A stretch of 64,000 bases of DNA, taken from Cryptomeria japonica (lineage: Eukaryota > Streptophyta > Pinopsida > Cupressales > Cupressaceae). The stretch covers positions 442,209,038 through 442,273,037 of the forward strand of contig NC_081413.1 of assembly GCF_030272615.1 (NCBI RefSeq), read 5' to 3'. Under the pieces are notes generated by a model. It was not told the DNA's origin, did not search any database, and saw only the letters and a list, made by a program, of their open reading frames with translations. The position numbers were made by a program, and so were the translations under genes. This document shows positions 23,327 to 33,779 of the stretch, piece after piece (positions within the stretch are counted from its first letter, which is position 1; every line of letters begins with the position of its first letter).

Positions 23327-23914
23327 ACCTTTGAATAAAGAGTCTATCTGATGTGTTTTTTTTTGTAAATCAAACCAGTAATAACATCGGGGATTTGAAC
23401 ACATCCTCAAAATAGCATACACTCAATGTTTAGCATTAGGATGACCATTGTATTCATGTGTTCTATGTATTCTTGTCACAAATGATAAAATATCTTGCAA
23501 AGCATCCAACAATCAAACTCAAAAGTCAGTTCAAACTAGGAAAAATCATAAAGTGGAGAACATTTCCATATCCAACAAAGAATATTTTGAGGTGGTTATC
23601 AACATTTCAACTATCTTTAGGAAAGACTTTCATCCAACAAGATTAGGGGAATACAAAACCAAGTCATCAAGAGTTTATCATCCAACTATCTCAGTGACAA
23701 CAATACCTAGCTAGGTATTCAAGTTAGTCAAATCAAGTTTCCATATCGGGAGACTTTATCCATCTCATTTGATGTTATTTGTCATAGGAGCCTATCAAAC
23801 AAACCCTCTATTCGACTTAGTAAGATTGAGTATCCAAAACAAAGTATCCATGAAGTCATAAAATTTATTTTCCAACATCACAACAAAAGCATCAAATGAA
23901 GAAATCAAGACAAT
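23327..23914 (+). other. Gypsy 1 leader between stem and array 2
   Basis: AT-rich stretch with no gene I can support. The short overlapping open frames at 23448-23714 have no recognisable features, and the equivalent part of gypsy 2 is not open. A direct repeat of the text TTCCATAT-GGGAGACTTTATCCAT occurs here (about 23738-23765) and again near 24582-24608, indicating a local duplication. Confidence 0.5.
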
Positions 23915-24280
23915 TAGAGCATAAGAGCAACAACCTAGTGCATCTCAAACATTCAATAGTGCATTCACACCAAAAGTTAGTGCTTTCATCACTTAATTTA
24001 GTACATAATGAGTATCATACTGGTAAAAGTTTAGGTAGCTCTTATCGACATCATTGTAGCACATTCAAGCATTCACCTAGCGCATTCGAGATATATTATA
24101 GTGCTTTCATATAAAAAAATAGCACGTAACCAGGACATAGTAGTGCATAACCTATCCAACCAAGTCATTATCAAACAACTTGAATTAGTGCATAGGAACG
24201 ACAACATAGCACATTGTGAATATTTTGTAGTGCTTCGAGAACTATTTTTAGCACATAGGGTCTTTGTTTTAGCACATGAT
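23915..24280 (+). repeat. 21-bp phased array 2, gypsy 1 leader
   Basis: Cores of the TAG[CT][AG]CAT type start at 23915, 23936, 23957, 23978, 23999, 24057, 24078, 24099, 24120, 24141, 24186, 24207, 24228, 24249 and 24270. The steps are 21 bp except for 58 and 45, where one or two cores have decayed. The stretch 23896-24114 is open, and its translation shows the Leu/Ile-Val-His heptad spacing. Whether it was ever translated is unknown. Confidence 0.85.
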
Positions 24281-24840
24281 CAATATTAGGGAAAAATAGA
24301 GAGCAAATTAGTCACTTTGGGAAATTTTTATCAACAGTCTCAAATACCCTTTTGTGTCCTTTAGCAAATCCAGCAACCAAACTTTGAAAAAGATCATTAG
24401 TGAGAAAATTCCCAAACCAAATAAAGCACTCTTAGAACGATTTTTCAAATAATAAAGTAGCTTGAGATCAGACTTCATGCAATAAAATTAAAGAGTATCA
24501 AAATAGTGATCGGAGGTTCTACCATCCAATGGATCCTATCAAAACAATGCTTAGTTAGGTCCTCAAGTTGTCTAATTAAGTTTCCATATTGGGAGACTTT
24601 ATCCATATCACTTGACACACTTTGTCATGGAGGCGAATTGAACTAAACCTCTACTTTATAAAGTAAACTTGAGTATTCAAATGAAGTATCCAAATCTAAC
24701 ATCAACATCAATATTGATCATTTGTGTATGACCACCCCATATTTTGAGAAGAAGAAGTCTTCATCAAAAGACTAAGTTAAAGAAGAGACAACCAAGTCCT
24801 AGGGCCCTTATCAAAAGGAGTAAAATTCTCTACATCAAGT
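24281..24840 (+). other. Gypsy 1 leader after array 2
   Basis: Non-coding AT-rich sequence. It contains a diverged second copy of the 23690-23850 segment (around 24540-24690). No splice, promoter or gene signal is convincing. Confidence 0.45.
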
Positions 24841-25450
24841 TTGATCATTTGTATGACCATTCATCATCAAACCGAGAAAAAGGAAACTCAGTCAAAGGAA
24901 ATGAGTCCTAACCTAAATCAAGATCAATATATCATTGCTCTCCAATCTAATCCCATTCTTGATCAAGATCCCACCTATCAAGAATCTTATGATGATCCCC
25001 TAATCTTTTGGTATTCCATCCACTATGATCCCCTTTTATCTCAAGAGAAGAGTCCCATTCAACATCCACCTCGTAAGAAAGATCATGATATCCCTTCCAT
25101 CTCCTTCACTAATCTAAATCAAAATCAAGAGAAAAGCACAAACTCAAATGTTCCTACTCCAAGTCAAGATCAAGATCAAGTAATCTCTTCATCCTCCAAA
25201 TCAATTTTAGGTCATTTCATTCCAAAGTAAAACCCTTCATCCTCCAAATCCATTTTAGGTCCTTTCATTCCAAAGTCAAACTTTTCATCCTCCAAATCTA
25301 TCTTAGGTCCTTTCATTCCAAAGGCAAACTCTTCTTATTCTAAATCCATCTTAGGTCTTTTCATTAAAAAATTCAAATTCTCCATCCCATCCATCCATCT
25401 TGGGTCCTTACCTCCCTCCATCCACCAATCCATCACCTCAAATGATCCAT
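24841..25450 (+). pseudogene. Unknown ORF with 16-residue repeats, gypsy 1
   Basis: The open stretch 24841-25230 encodes ~130 residues rich in Ser, Gln, Asp, Asn and Pro without a known domain. It ends in SSSKSILGHFIPK and a TAA at 25228-25230. In the same frame the reading continues through four more diverged copies of the 48-bp/16-residue unit (core SSSKSILGPFIPK) to about 25450. It sits where gag would be expected, but no gag, zinc finger or protease motif is visible, and nothing like it is in gypsy 2. The start is uncertain. It could be a remnant of an unrelated captured gene. Confidence 0.5.
25186..25380 (+). repeat. 48-bp tandem repeat
   Basis: Four to five copies of a unit beginning TCATCCTCCAAATCCATTTT with a period of about 48 bp, so the reading frame is kept. 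The copies are similar but not identical. Confidence 0.8.
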
Positions 25451-27060
25451 AAGAAAGATCAACAAAGGAACACATCTTTGAACTTCTTTCAACCATCAAT
25501 CTAAACATCTTTCCAAAATTATTCTTCCATCATTTCCTCTATCTATTTTTGGTCCTTATGTCCCAAAATTTCATTTTCCTTCATCTCTTCATCACTTCTT
25601 GAGTTGTGTACCAAAACTCATCTTGAATACATTTCCATCTATCCTCGCACAAATCTTCAAAAATTCTATCTATTATCCAACATGTCTTTTCTATCCTTCC
25701 ATCCCTTTCATTCAATCCTTTTCATAAATTCATCATCTGTGAAATAGGCATTTTGGTCACTTTTGTCACATGATTTCCCATGCTTGAATCTCTTGTTCAA
25801 TCCTTTTCCTAGATATCTATTCATGAAATGCTTTAGAATCTAAGGTTGTTCCTCTTTAACATTTTGTTTTGGTTGGGATACACACTCAATCTAGAAAAGA
25901 ACCACTTATCGTATCTTGGTCCCGACATCTTTTGATTATTATATCTCATACACTTAATCAATTGGTCTAAATCATTGTGATTTCTTAGTTCAAGACATGG
26001 CTAGTGAAAAATCTAAAATATTTCTTTAGTGCCACTATAATTATCAGATCCATGTAAGTTTTATCACTTACAAGCCAATGCAAGAAAAATAAAGAGAAAA
26101 AAGAAATATCAAAAGATCAAAAGCATGCGCAAGAAAGGAAATATCAAGAAAATACAATAAAATAAATATCCAAATTCTTGGCTATGGGAACATGTGAATA
26201 ACTCCATTGGGGCTATGGATGCTTGGCTGACAATGGAGAAATATTTGTGAGATTACAATGATAACCTTGTCAGGGCTATGGATGCTCGTTGGTAGAGAGG
26301 CTCTATCCAGGATGCTTTTGAAGTCAAGGTAACTCATGTAGCTAGCCACATTGGATTCCAAAGATTACAATGATCATATGAGCCAAAATGAACCCACTTG
26401 CACACACATGGGTAATCAAAGACTAAGTACCTTGATCTAGTTTGGGATTCTTCTTCCCTTTTGAGTCTACTTCCTAGTTGCTAGAAATGTTCAGTTGAAT
26501 TTTTTTGGAGGGTCTAAGTGTGGGTTGGGTCTCTATCTTTGAAAAGTTTAGGAACACTTATTCAGATGGTGCTAAATATTGCAACAATCTTACATATCAC
26601 CTCTTTTCAAATGGAAACCTCTATGCTTGGCGGAAAATTTCATCCACTCTATTCTTCCTACCATATCTCCCATTATCCTTCCTCCAATATCCATTACCCT
26701 ATCTAACTTTATCATTATCTATGGTCTTGCTTCACCTCATCCATATCCTATAATCCATATCCCTTATCCTATCTATTCATTGGTTCCATCATCCAGTGTT
26801 ATCCATATCCTATCTCTATCCATATCCCCTTTTCCATCCTTGATCTCAATCAAAATTATGGACAAAAAATATATTTCCACCTCAATGGTTCAGTCATCCA
26901 TTCATAATATTCCTTGTCTTTCTATACATTGGGGCAACTAAATACATCTTTCTTCTAATCCAAAAAATAAAAAAATCCAAAAAATCCAAAAAATAAAAAT
27001 AAAAAACTCGCCAAAATCAAATTAAAAGAAAAACAAAAAAAAACAAGACCATTATCCAAC
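25451..27060 (+). other. Gypsy 1 low-complexity stretch replacing pol
   Basis: No gene is supported. The stretch includes an A/G-rich tract (26070-26170), a CT-rich part with repeated CCATATCC-type words (26640-26850) and an A-rich tract at 26940-27050. The open frames at 26505-26941 translate the pyrimidine-rich repeats and have no domain. In gypsy 2 the position between leader and A-rich tract is filled by gag-pol, so this is where gypsy 1 lost, or never had, its coding region. Confidence 0.6.
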
Positions 27061-27381
27061 TACAACTTTAACACAAACATGATGGATGATTTTCTGAATT
27101 ATGATTTGTTTACATTTTAGCAGGAAGTTTTGACTATTTTGTACCTTAATTTCTAAATCATTAGATCTCCTGAGCTACTCAAGGATGAATTGAGCTAGAG
27201 AAGTGACGAAGGATTATGATATTTTTCTTTGGTTTTTTGTCTGTGAGGTAATCATTTGTACGGTGCAAATTTGTCTCAAGACATGATTGGAACATATCAT
27301 TGAAGATGTTTTCCACTTTGCACATACAAATGGTTAACTCTTGTCTATTTTACGGAAGAAACACTCAGGTTCTCTTGATTC
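27061..27381 (+). other. Gypsy 1 region upstream of gypsy 2 insertion
   Basis: Non-coding. It aligns (reverse complement) with 33060-33360 of gypsy 2, including GATGGATGATTTTCTGAA and CACTTTGCACATACAAATGG. The last five bases GATTC (27377-27381) are the left target duplication of gypsy 2. The other copy is GGTTC at 46824-46828, one mismatch. Confidence 0.75.
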
Positions 27382-28641
27382 TGTATGCGGGAAAAGCAGT
27401 TCAATGAAATCCAAAATGTGAAAATATTCAAAGACTTACCCACACACCCATGGGACTCTTGGTGCAAGTTATGGAGCCATGAGGAATGACTCAACTTCCC
27501 AAGGAGTGTTCCATGGTTCTCTATCTCACCAGGTCCCTCAAGCCAATGCCTTTGCTCTCATATCACTGAGCAAAGTGACTTAGGTATGACAAATGCAAGA
27601 ACGAGGGATGCTTTTCATTAAATTTAGTATGAATGCATCCTATTTATGCATGATTCTAGTAAATGAACTGAACTAGATGATACGATGACAAGGTTAGTAA
27701 AAATACTATCCTAACATGATATACTAGCTATATGATTTAATCTAAGATGATAGAAATACTCTAAGACAATTATTAGATTTAATTCTATTACAAAGAGAGG
27801 CTAAATGCTTGTTAAAAGTAAGTATATGTATGATGCTAAAGACTTGGATTCTAGAAATGGAGGAATGAGAGCTCTATTTATAGAAGAAATAGGGCAATGT
27901 ATGGTCAGGATTGAAGAATTCGATCAAAGGTCAAGATTGAGTAAGGCAATGAATGCTTGATGAGACTCCTAGGTTAGATGAGGGTTGAGCTAGGTAAAAA
28001 GTCTCTAACCATGCCACAAAGGGTTAGTTAACCATTAATGGTTTGAAAGAATTTGGGGACAAATTTGTAAGAGTCCTTCCAAATTTGGGGGTTTTCAACA
28101 AGTTAGCTTGTTGAAGGCATAAAGGCTTTAATGCCTTTGGAACACTTTACTCTCCAAATTTGAGAAGTGACCTCCTCAAATTTAGGGAAAGGGGATAATT
28201 TAAGGGTTTAGCTTAATTGATTAGGATTAGATAGGTTCTAGAAGAATTTAGGAAGAGGGTTAGGAGGCAAGTGGGAGATATAGGAAAATGCAAGTGGGTG
28301 AGGGATAATAGGATTTAATTAAAATAAATTGCTTTATTTCATTTTGGTTGCAAGTTGGAGATTTAAATAAATTATATTTATTTAATTGCGGTGAACTATT
28401 TAATTAAATGTAAATTTAATAAAAAAGTAGAGAGAAGGGATTTAATTAAATAAAATGATTTATTCAATTAAATGATATAAAAGGCTTAAGTGAATTTAAA
28501 TAATTAAATTGAATAATTTATTTAATTAAAATAGAGGAATGTGGGTGATTTAATTAAATTATATTTAACTAAATGGAGGAATGAGAATAAAATGAACATT
28601 AAATATTCATTTAGGAATATGGTCATTTTTATACGTGTACA
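27382..28641 (-). repeat. 3' LTR of gypsy 2
   Basis: 1260 bp. In + view it runs from TGTATGCGGGAAAAGC to ATACGTGTACA and is followed by the complement of the polypurine tract. The TATA box (TATTTATA in + view) is at 27875-27882. Relative to the 5' LTR it lacks about 200 bp between CAAAGGTCA and GCAATGAATGC (near 27933), a stretch also present in the gypsy 1 LTRs, so this copy suffered a deletion. Confidence 0.93.
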
Positions 28642-28665
28642 TTTTGCCCCTCTTTGAAGTGACGT
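28642..28665 (-). other. Polypurine tract, gypsy 2
   Basis: On the minus strand TCAAAGAGGGGCAAAA lies immediately before the LTR start. The same tract precedes the LTRs at 51077 (identical core) and 20534 (one G to T and one A to G change). Confidence 0.9.
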
Positions 28666-28993
28666 GTGTGCACATGTTGATTCAAAGAAAAAATGGTGTG
28701 TCATCAAAATTTGATTATGATCAATGTGATGTCGTGTCGAGATGTTCATGTCGTGCCCCACATTTGATAAATGATGCCCTAGATTTGATAAATGATGTTG
28801 ACAATGCCCCCTCGAAAGATGAATGAAAAATTTGAAACTTTGATTTGAGTTGATAAATTTGATTGCATTTTAATATTTTGTCTATGTTGAATGCGATAAT
28901 TTGATTCATCTTGTAGTAATGATGTTTGTTAGGGTTAGAAGTGAGACCATGAGCAATTTACATGTTCCACCACGTAACCCTAATTTCTGTTTA

Positions 28994-29008
28994 CCCCATA
29001 AAAAGGTA
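28994..29008 (+). promoter_or_regulatory. TATA-like box of antisense gene, gypsy 2
   Basis: ACCCCATAAAAAGGTAAAAA lies about 155 bp upstream of the first splice donor of the antisense gene. The same place in gypsy 1 (minus strand, 50711-50727) reads TACCCTATTTAAAGGTA, and the remnant at 20170-20186 TACCCTATTAAAAGGTA. Preservation of an AT-rich box framed by ACCC and GGTAAAAAGTGA in three copies suggests a promoter for the antisense transcript. Start site not known. Confidence 0.55.
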
Positions 29009-29242
29009 AAAAGTGATTTCTTTTGGATCATTTGTGCTTGTTAACTTTGGAGAAAGTGACATTTGGAGAAAAAGACAAAATATTGATTCCCTTTGCTTCT
29101 CATCGATTCGAGCGTGTTCGGCGGTATCAAAGGCCCACCACATATGGACCACTGGTAAGTCATCAATTTTGGCCCCTTTTTGCTTTTCGTTTTGTCATTT
29201 TTTGTCATGTTTTCCAATTTTTCATGTGGATTTTCGTGGTTT

Positions 29243-29676
29243 TAGCACATAGGGTCTGCACCCTAGCGCATACGAAACAAAGGGTAGCACGTCGAGTAGG
29301 AACTAGGGTGGCGCAATGGGTGGTAAGGGTAGCATATAGACGTTGTTTAGTATAGAGGGTTCATAGGCTAGCGCATAGGGGAAAAGGGTAGCGCATCAGG
29401 AAGACCTAGCACATAGGGTTAGCAGGGGGTTGCATGGATAGGTTAGGCTAGCGCATAGGTGTGACCTAGCGCATCAGGGTATTTTTGTAGCACAGGGCTA
29501 GATTAGGATAGTGCATGTCAATTTTTAGTGCTTAGGGTGTTTTGGGTGGCACATTGATAGATCAGGATAGGGCATAGGTGTAGGTTAGCAGTTAGGGTTA
29601 ATTTGGTAGCGCATGGAGATTTTTGAATAGCGCATGTCAAGCAGTGTAGCATGTGGATAAAAAATTTTAGTGCGTG
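29243..29676 (+). repeat. 21-bp phased array 3, gypsy 2 (antisense intron)
   Basis: About 21 cores of the TAG[CT][AG]CAT type, for example at 29243, 29264, 29285, 29309, 29330, 29348, 29369, 29389, 29407, 29449, 29488, 29509, 29547, 29568, 29607, 29628 and 29668. Steps are mostly 21, with 18 and 24 as the usual exceptions. The cores point in the sense of the antisense gene, opposite to the leader arrays of the same element. The frame encoding LAHR-type heptads stays open to 29355. Confidence 0.85.
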
Positions 29677-30004
29677 GGCAGAAAAATTGGGGAAAATAGG
29701 ATTCGGTGAGGATTTATGAGATGAAGAAAGATAGGTAGGAGTTGGCCAGTTTTTTCGGGATGGGTGTGATAGTTAGTCTGCGTGTTTGTTGTCATTGTTT
29801 TGATAAATTATCCGATATGAGTTTTGATGTGGGATCTTTGATAGATAGCTTGATTTGATTTTCAATGTTTCAAGTTGATGTTGATTTGATGTTGATTTGA
29901 TGTTGATATGGATTTGATATGATGTGGATTTGATATGGATTTTTTATTTGATATGAACTTGATTTGATATGCATTGTTTCAAGTTGATAAAATGTGGGAC
30001 TTGA

Positions 30005-30240
30005 GTTTTTTTTCAAGTTGATATGGCTATGAAACTTGAGTTGTTTTTCAAGTTGATATGGCTGTGGAACTTGAGTTGTTTTTCAAGTTGATATGGCTGT
30101 GGAACTTGAGGTGTTTTACAAGTTTATATGGCTATGGAACTTGAGTTGTTTTTCAAGCTGATATGGCTATGGAACTTGAGGTGTTTTACAAGGTGATGTA
30201 AATGTGGAACTTGAGTTGTTTTTCAAGTTGATATGGATGT
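30005..30240 (+). repeat. 35-bp tandem repeat
   Basis: Six to seven copies of a 35-bp unit with TTTTTCAAGTTGATATGGCT and GTGGAACTTGAG parts. They lie in the intron of the antisense gene, preceded and followed by irregular TTGATATGGATTTGAT repeats (29870-30000, 30240-30360). The equivalent intron of gypsy 1 has a different tandem repeat at 49600-50060. Confidence 0.85.
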
Positions 30241-31469
30241 TTGATAAATAACTTGATTTGATATGCATTGTTTCAAGTTGATATGATCTGATACTAATAT
30301 GGATTTGATATGATGTGGAACTTGATTAGATTTTCAATGTTTCAAGTTGATATGAATTTGATTTCGATATGAATTGATTTGATGAGGAAATTGATATTGG
30401 ACATGTTTTGTTTGCGATAGGAGCAACTTGGGGTTGTGTAGTCGTGAGAGCGATTTTCAAGACCGTGGTCATTGATACCACGATTGACATAGGCAAATAG
30501 GGATATTATTGAGAGATGTGGACTATCCTCTTTGTTAGAGATGCCCCAGTATATCATTAACTGAGGTTTATTGACAGCTTTGGCCGAGAGGTGGCATAGT
30601 GACACCAACACCTTTCAATTGGCAACAGGTGAGATCATAGTGACACCTAAGGATTGCTACAGGATTCTATGGATTCCCGTGGTACGTGCACTATTGCCAT
30701 ATGAGCGAATTGAGGAGGGTGGCACAGAGGCTCTTCGTCGGATTTTGTATGATGAGAATATTTGTGGGTATGAGATCCCATGGCAGGAGTTTATTGATTT
30801 GGATTATGGGGGTTGGTCTTGGAGGACATGGTGACACAAGGTCACTGATTTGCATGGAGGTCTGCTATGTTGGCCTACTTATATAGGGACCTACATCTTG
30901 TGGTTTACTTGGGATATAACACTCTATCAGCTCAGGTTACACTGCTACATGTATGGGCGTGGGAGAATATTCCCGTGGCTAGGCCAGTTGGTCGTGCTTA
31001 TGCATATGGATATAGAGGGATAGTTGTCCAGCGTAAGCTAGGCAAACTAGAGCATTGAAGGCGAGTGCTTGATGATATTGATACGGTCGTCTGGAGATAG
31101 TATATGGATTATGAGGTGTGGGAAGAGGATGAGATGGAGATGCCTTATGTCTACATGTCCCAATTTCTGATAGAGCGGATGCCCTTTGTTACTGAGATAT
31201 TTCTGCATAGCCAAGTGTTGTGGCAGTATGGACAACAATAGGGGATACCATAGGGAGCATGCTTCTATGCTTGACGGAGGTAGGATGTACCAGAGTGGGA
31301 ACCCACTAATGATAGCGCGGCAATGGTTGAGGAGTTCTTTCACCTAGCTGGCCAGTTATGGGACTATGTCTATGGGATAGTGGATGCGGGGATGATTGAT
31401 GAGTTTGCAACACTCTTTGCAGCTCATACTATGGCCAGGATATAAAATCTAGTGGAGATGATTCCCGCT

Positions 31470-31690
31470 TTTAATGATGATGAGGATGAGCAACCCGAGA
31501 GGCTAGGGAGACATGGAGAGGAGGGAGATGAGCTAGATGAGGGAGGTGGGGATGGTGGAGGTGATGATGGTGGAGATGATGGAGGAGGTGGCCGAGGTTG
31601 GCATGGGGATAGGGGGAGACTTGATCTGGAGAGGAGAGGGATAGAGGTGGAGCTGGTGGTGTCAGAGGGATACGGGTGGAGATAGTTGTG
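31470..31690 (+). repeat. Purine-rich low-complexity coding stretch
   Basis: GAGGTGATGATGGTGGAG-type sequence encodes the acidic Gly-rich tail of the PMD protein. The long Pro/Ser-rich frames on the opposite strand (31424-31875) are its mirror image. Confidence 0.75.
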
Positions 31691-32343
31691 TGGTGAGCTA
31701 TGGAGGATAGAGGGAGGGGAGGTTTGGCTATTGGAGTTGGTGGTGAGGGGAGAATAGGAGAGGTCATAGCAGCTATGGCAGGGACAGATGATTTTAGACA
31801 ACCAACCCAAAGAAGGAGGTCAGATGTTTTACCCCCACCAGCACCGAGGATAGGGAGAGGGATAGAGGGTACCACTACATAGGTACCCCTCCAGATTCAG
31901 ATTCCTACTCACCAGGAAGATGCTCAGATTAGGTCCTTATAGTTGTCAGTGCAACATCTATAGACACATCTACTAGCGCATCAATGACAGATTACACAGC
32001 TGACCACTAAGTCAGATACAATTTTGGAGCGGTTCGGTCAAGCCGAGGATCGAGTAGATAGCTTGGGGAGAGGAGCGATGGGTGGCTCGACAAGAGACAC
32101 CCTGAGGGAGTTGGCGTATATAGCCAAGGAGGCTGAGTATTATCGATGGTATTATGAGGATGCAGTGCCCAAGGAGCGCAGAGTTCCTAGTTTCACAATG
32201 GTGAGATCCAGTCAATCTAGGCAGACAGGGTCGAGGATAGAGAGTAGAGGCATGACAGGGCCTACTCGTCAGGATCCACCTGGGGATCTCGGTGTTGGGA
32301 CATCTGCTGCGAGACTATCACCTTCAGGAGATAGACATACCTA

Positions 32344-33710
32344 AGAGATGTTGTCTCTATTGTATTTTGATCATTTTGTTGTATTTTTGGGACAGACATG
32401 AGATATTTTGTACTTGATCATTTCTGAGATATATATACAACACCATTTGCTTTGATCCTTATGTGATGTTTTTCATGGATGATGCTTTCTATATGATCTT
32501 GATGCTTTTATTATGGTGATGCAATTCTTAGATAGATGTATGTGATTTGATATTTGATGGATGATGGATGATCTATGAGATGTATCTTGTTTATGAGATG
32601 TATGATAATGATAATGATGTGAGATGTATCTTGAAAATGAGATGTATGATATTGATATGCTGTGAGATGTATCTTGAAAATGAGATGTATGATATTGATA
32701 TGTTGTGAGATGTATCTTGAAAATGAGATGTATGATATTGATATGTTGTGAGATGTATCTTGAAAATGATGTTAATTGTGAAATTATATGCAACTAATTG
32801 TAAAATGATATGCAACTAATTGATCATCCTCATTCTGCATTTTGTCATTCCTGTATAGTCACATGTTTTTCTTTCTTTGTGTTGATCATTATTGAGCATT
32901 GATTTTTTTGAGATATGTTGAAAATTTATACAAGCATAGTGATATATTTGAACCATAATGACCTGAGAAAAAAAATTACATGATTTTTGAATTTGCAAGA
33001 TGGCACAAGCATCAAGGTATAATTGAACCAAGATGACCTGAGTGTGGCTTGCGTATAAATAGACAAGATTAAACCATTTGTATGTGCAAAGTGGAATCAT
33101 GTCTTCAGTGATATGCTTTGAATCACGTCTCGAGATGAGTATTTGCACAGTACAAGTGATTGCCTCACAAATAGAAAACTAAAAAATACTGGAGTCCCCA
33201 TGACTTTCTCTAGCTTGATGCATCATTGAGAAAATGTAGAGGATCCAGTAATTAAAAAAAAGTTCAAGTGCAACAATAGTCAAAACTTCATGCCAGATGC
33301 AAACATTTTATACTTTAGAAAATCATCCATCATGTGTTGTGAATCGTGTTAAGTGATCAATGTTTGTTCTCATGATTGTTGATTTGTTTATTGGACATGA
33401 TGTTTTGAGTCTATTGCAAGGTTTGACTTAGGATGAAACATTGATCAATGCTGCCCCTAGCTAAATTTTCCTCTTGATGTGGATATGTACAATGATTACC
33501 AAGCCATGGTGGGATATGATGAAATGATATTTGGATAAACAAAGATAGTGACTACGCTAAGTATGTCCTAGATAATGCGATAAAATGTCGGGTGATGGCC
33601 GATATTGCATGACTGTGGATATAAAATTTTGAGAGTATAGATAGATAAAAGAGTTGTCCTCTCACAATAGCGCTTGTGGCCAGGTTTTCACTAGTTGTTT
33701 TTATTGTAGC
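32344..33710 (-). other. Gypsy 2 region between antisense gene and pol
   Basis: No gene is supported. It includes the 43-bp tandem repeat (32575-32765) and a block at 32990-33360 that aligns with gypsy 1 on both sides of the gypsy 2 insertion (27061-27381 and 46824-46930), which is how the insertion was proved. The rest is AT-rich. Confidence 0.7.
32575..32768. repeat. 43-bp tandem repeat
   Basis: About four copies of a unit with GAGATGTATCTTGAAAATGA and TATGATATTGATATG parts, period about 43 bp, the last three nearly identical. It lies just past the 3' end of the antisense PMD gene. The overlapping minus-strand open frames merely translate the repeat. Confidence 0.88.
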
Positions 33711-33760
33711 TTTTTCATTTTCTGATTTTTTTTTTTTTAATTTTTTTTTTTTTTTACTTT
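33711..33760 (-). other. A-rich tract after pol, gypsy 2
   Basis: In element sense this is a run of A interrupted by few other bases. It starts about 20 bp after the end of the integrase reading. Gypsy 1 has an A-rich tract at the corresponding place (26940-27050). Confidence 0.7.
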
Positions 33761-33779
33761 TATGTGCATTAGACTGCTC

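Larger units (their letters stand above)
29155..30420 (+). other. Intron of antisense PMD gene, gypsy 2
   Basis: The donor GTAAGT at 29155-29160 is a consensus match and is conserved in gypsy 1. The acceptor is the AG at 30419-30420 after a T-rich run (TGTTTTGTTTGCGATAG). Both exons are in phase 0, and the frame continues across. The intron contains phased array 3, TGATATGGATTTG-type repeats and the 35-bp tandem repeat. Confidence 0.6.
29023..32343 (+). pseudogene. Antisense spliced PMD gene in gypsy 2
   Basis: This gene runs against the element. Exon 1 (29023-29154) encodes a segment with VTFG, LIP, SHRFE, QRP and YGPL, and ends at CTG|GTAAGT. The intron 29155-30420 holds the phased array and tandem repeats. 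Exon 2 from 30421 keeps the frame and has ALAERWHSDTNTF, ATGEIIVTPKD, LLPYERIEEGG, then after a shift HVWAWENIPVARPVGRAYAYG, typical of the plant mobile domain. An acidic Gly-rich segment (31470-31640) and an ERFGQAEDRVDSL helix follow, with a stop at 32341. The presumed ATG is ATA at 29080. Two frameshifts, several stops and a ~90 bp deletion near 30810 break it. The function of PMD proteins carried by retrotransposons is unknown. Confidence 0.75.

Noticed and set aside
21645-24280. CRISPR-like regular repeats
   Set aside because: The period of 21 bp and core of 8 bp are far too short, the cores are degenerate, and the context is a plant retrotransposon leader.
31424-31875. Long Pro/Ser/His-rich minus-strand open frames
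   Set aside because: They are the mirror image of the GA/GG-rich stretch encoding the acidic Gly-rich tail of the PMD gene; composition explains the absence of stops. The same holds for the + strand Ser/Pro frame at 48051-48299.
33711-33760. Poly-T run as a retroposed poly(A) tail
   Set aside because: It follows the pol end of gypsy 2 directly, has no flanking duplication, and gypsy 1 has an A-rich tract at the matching place, so it belongs to the element.
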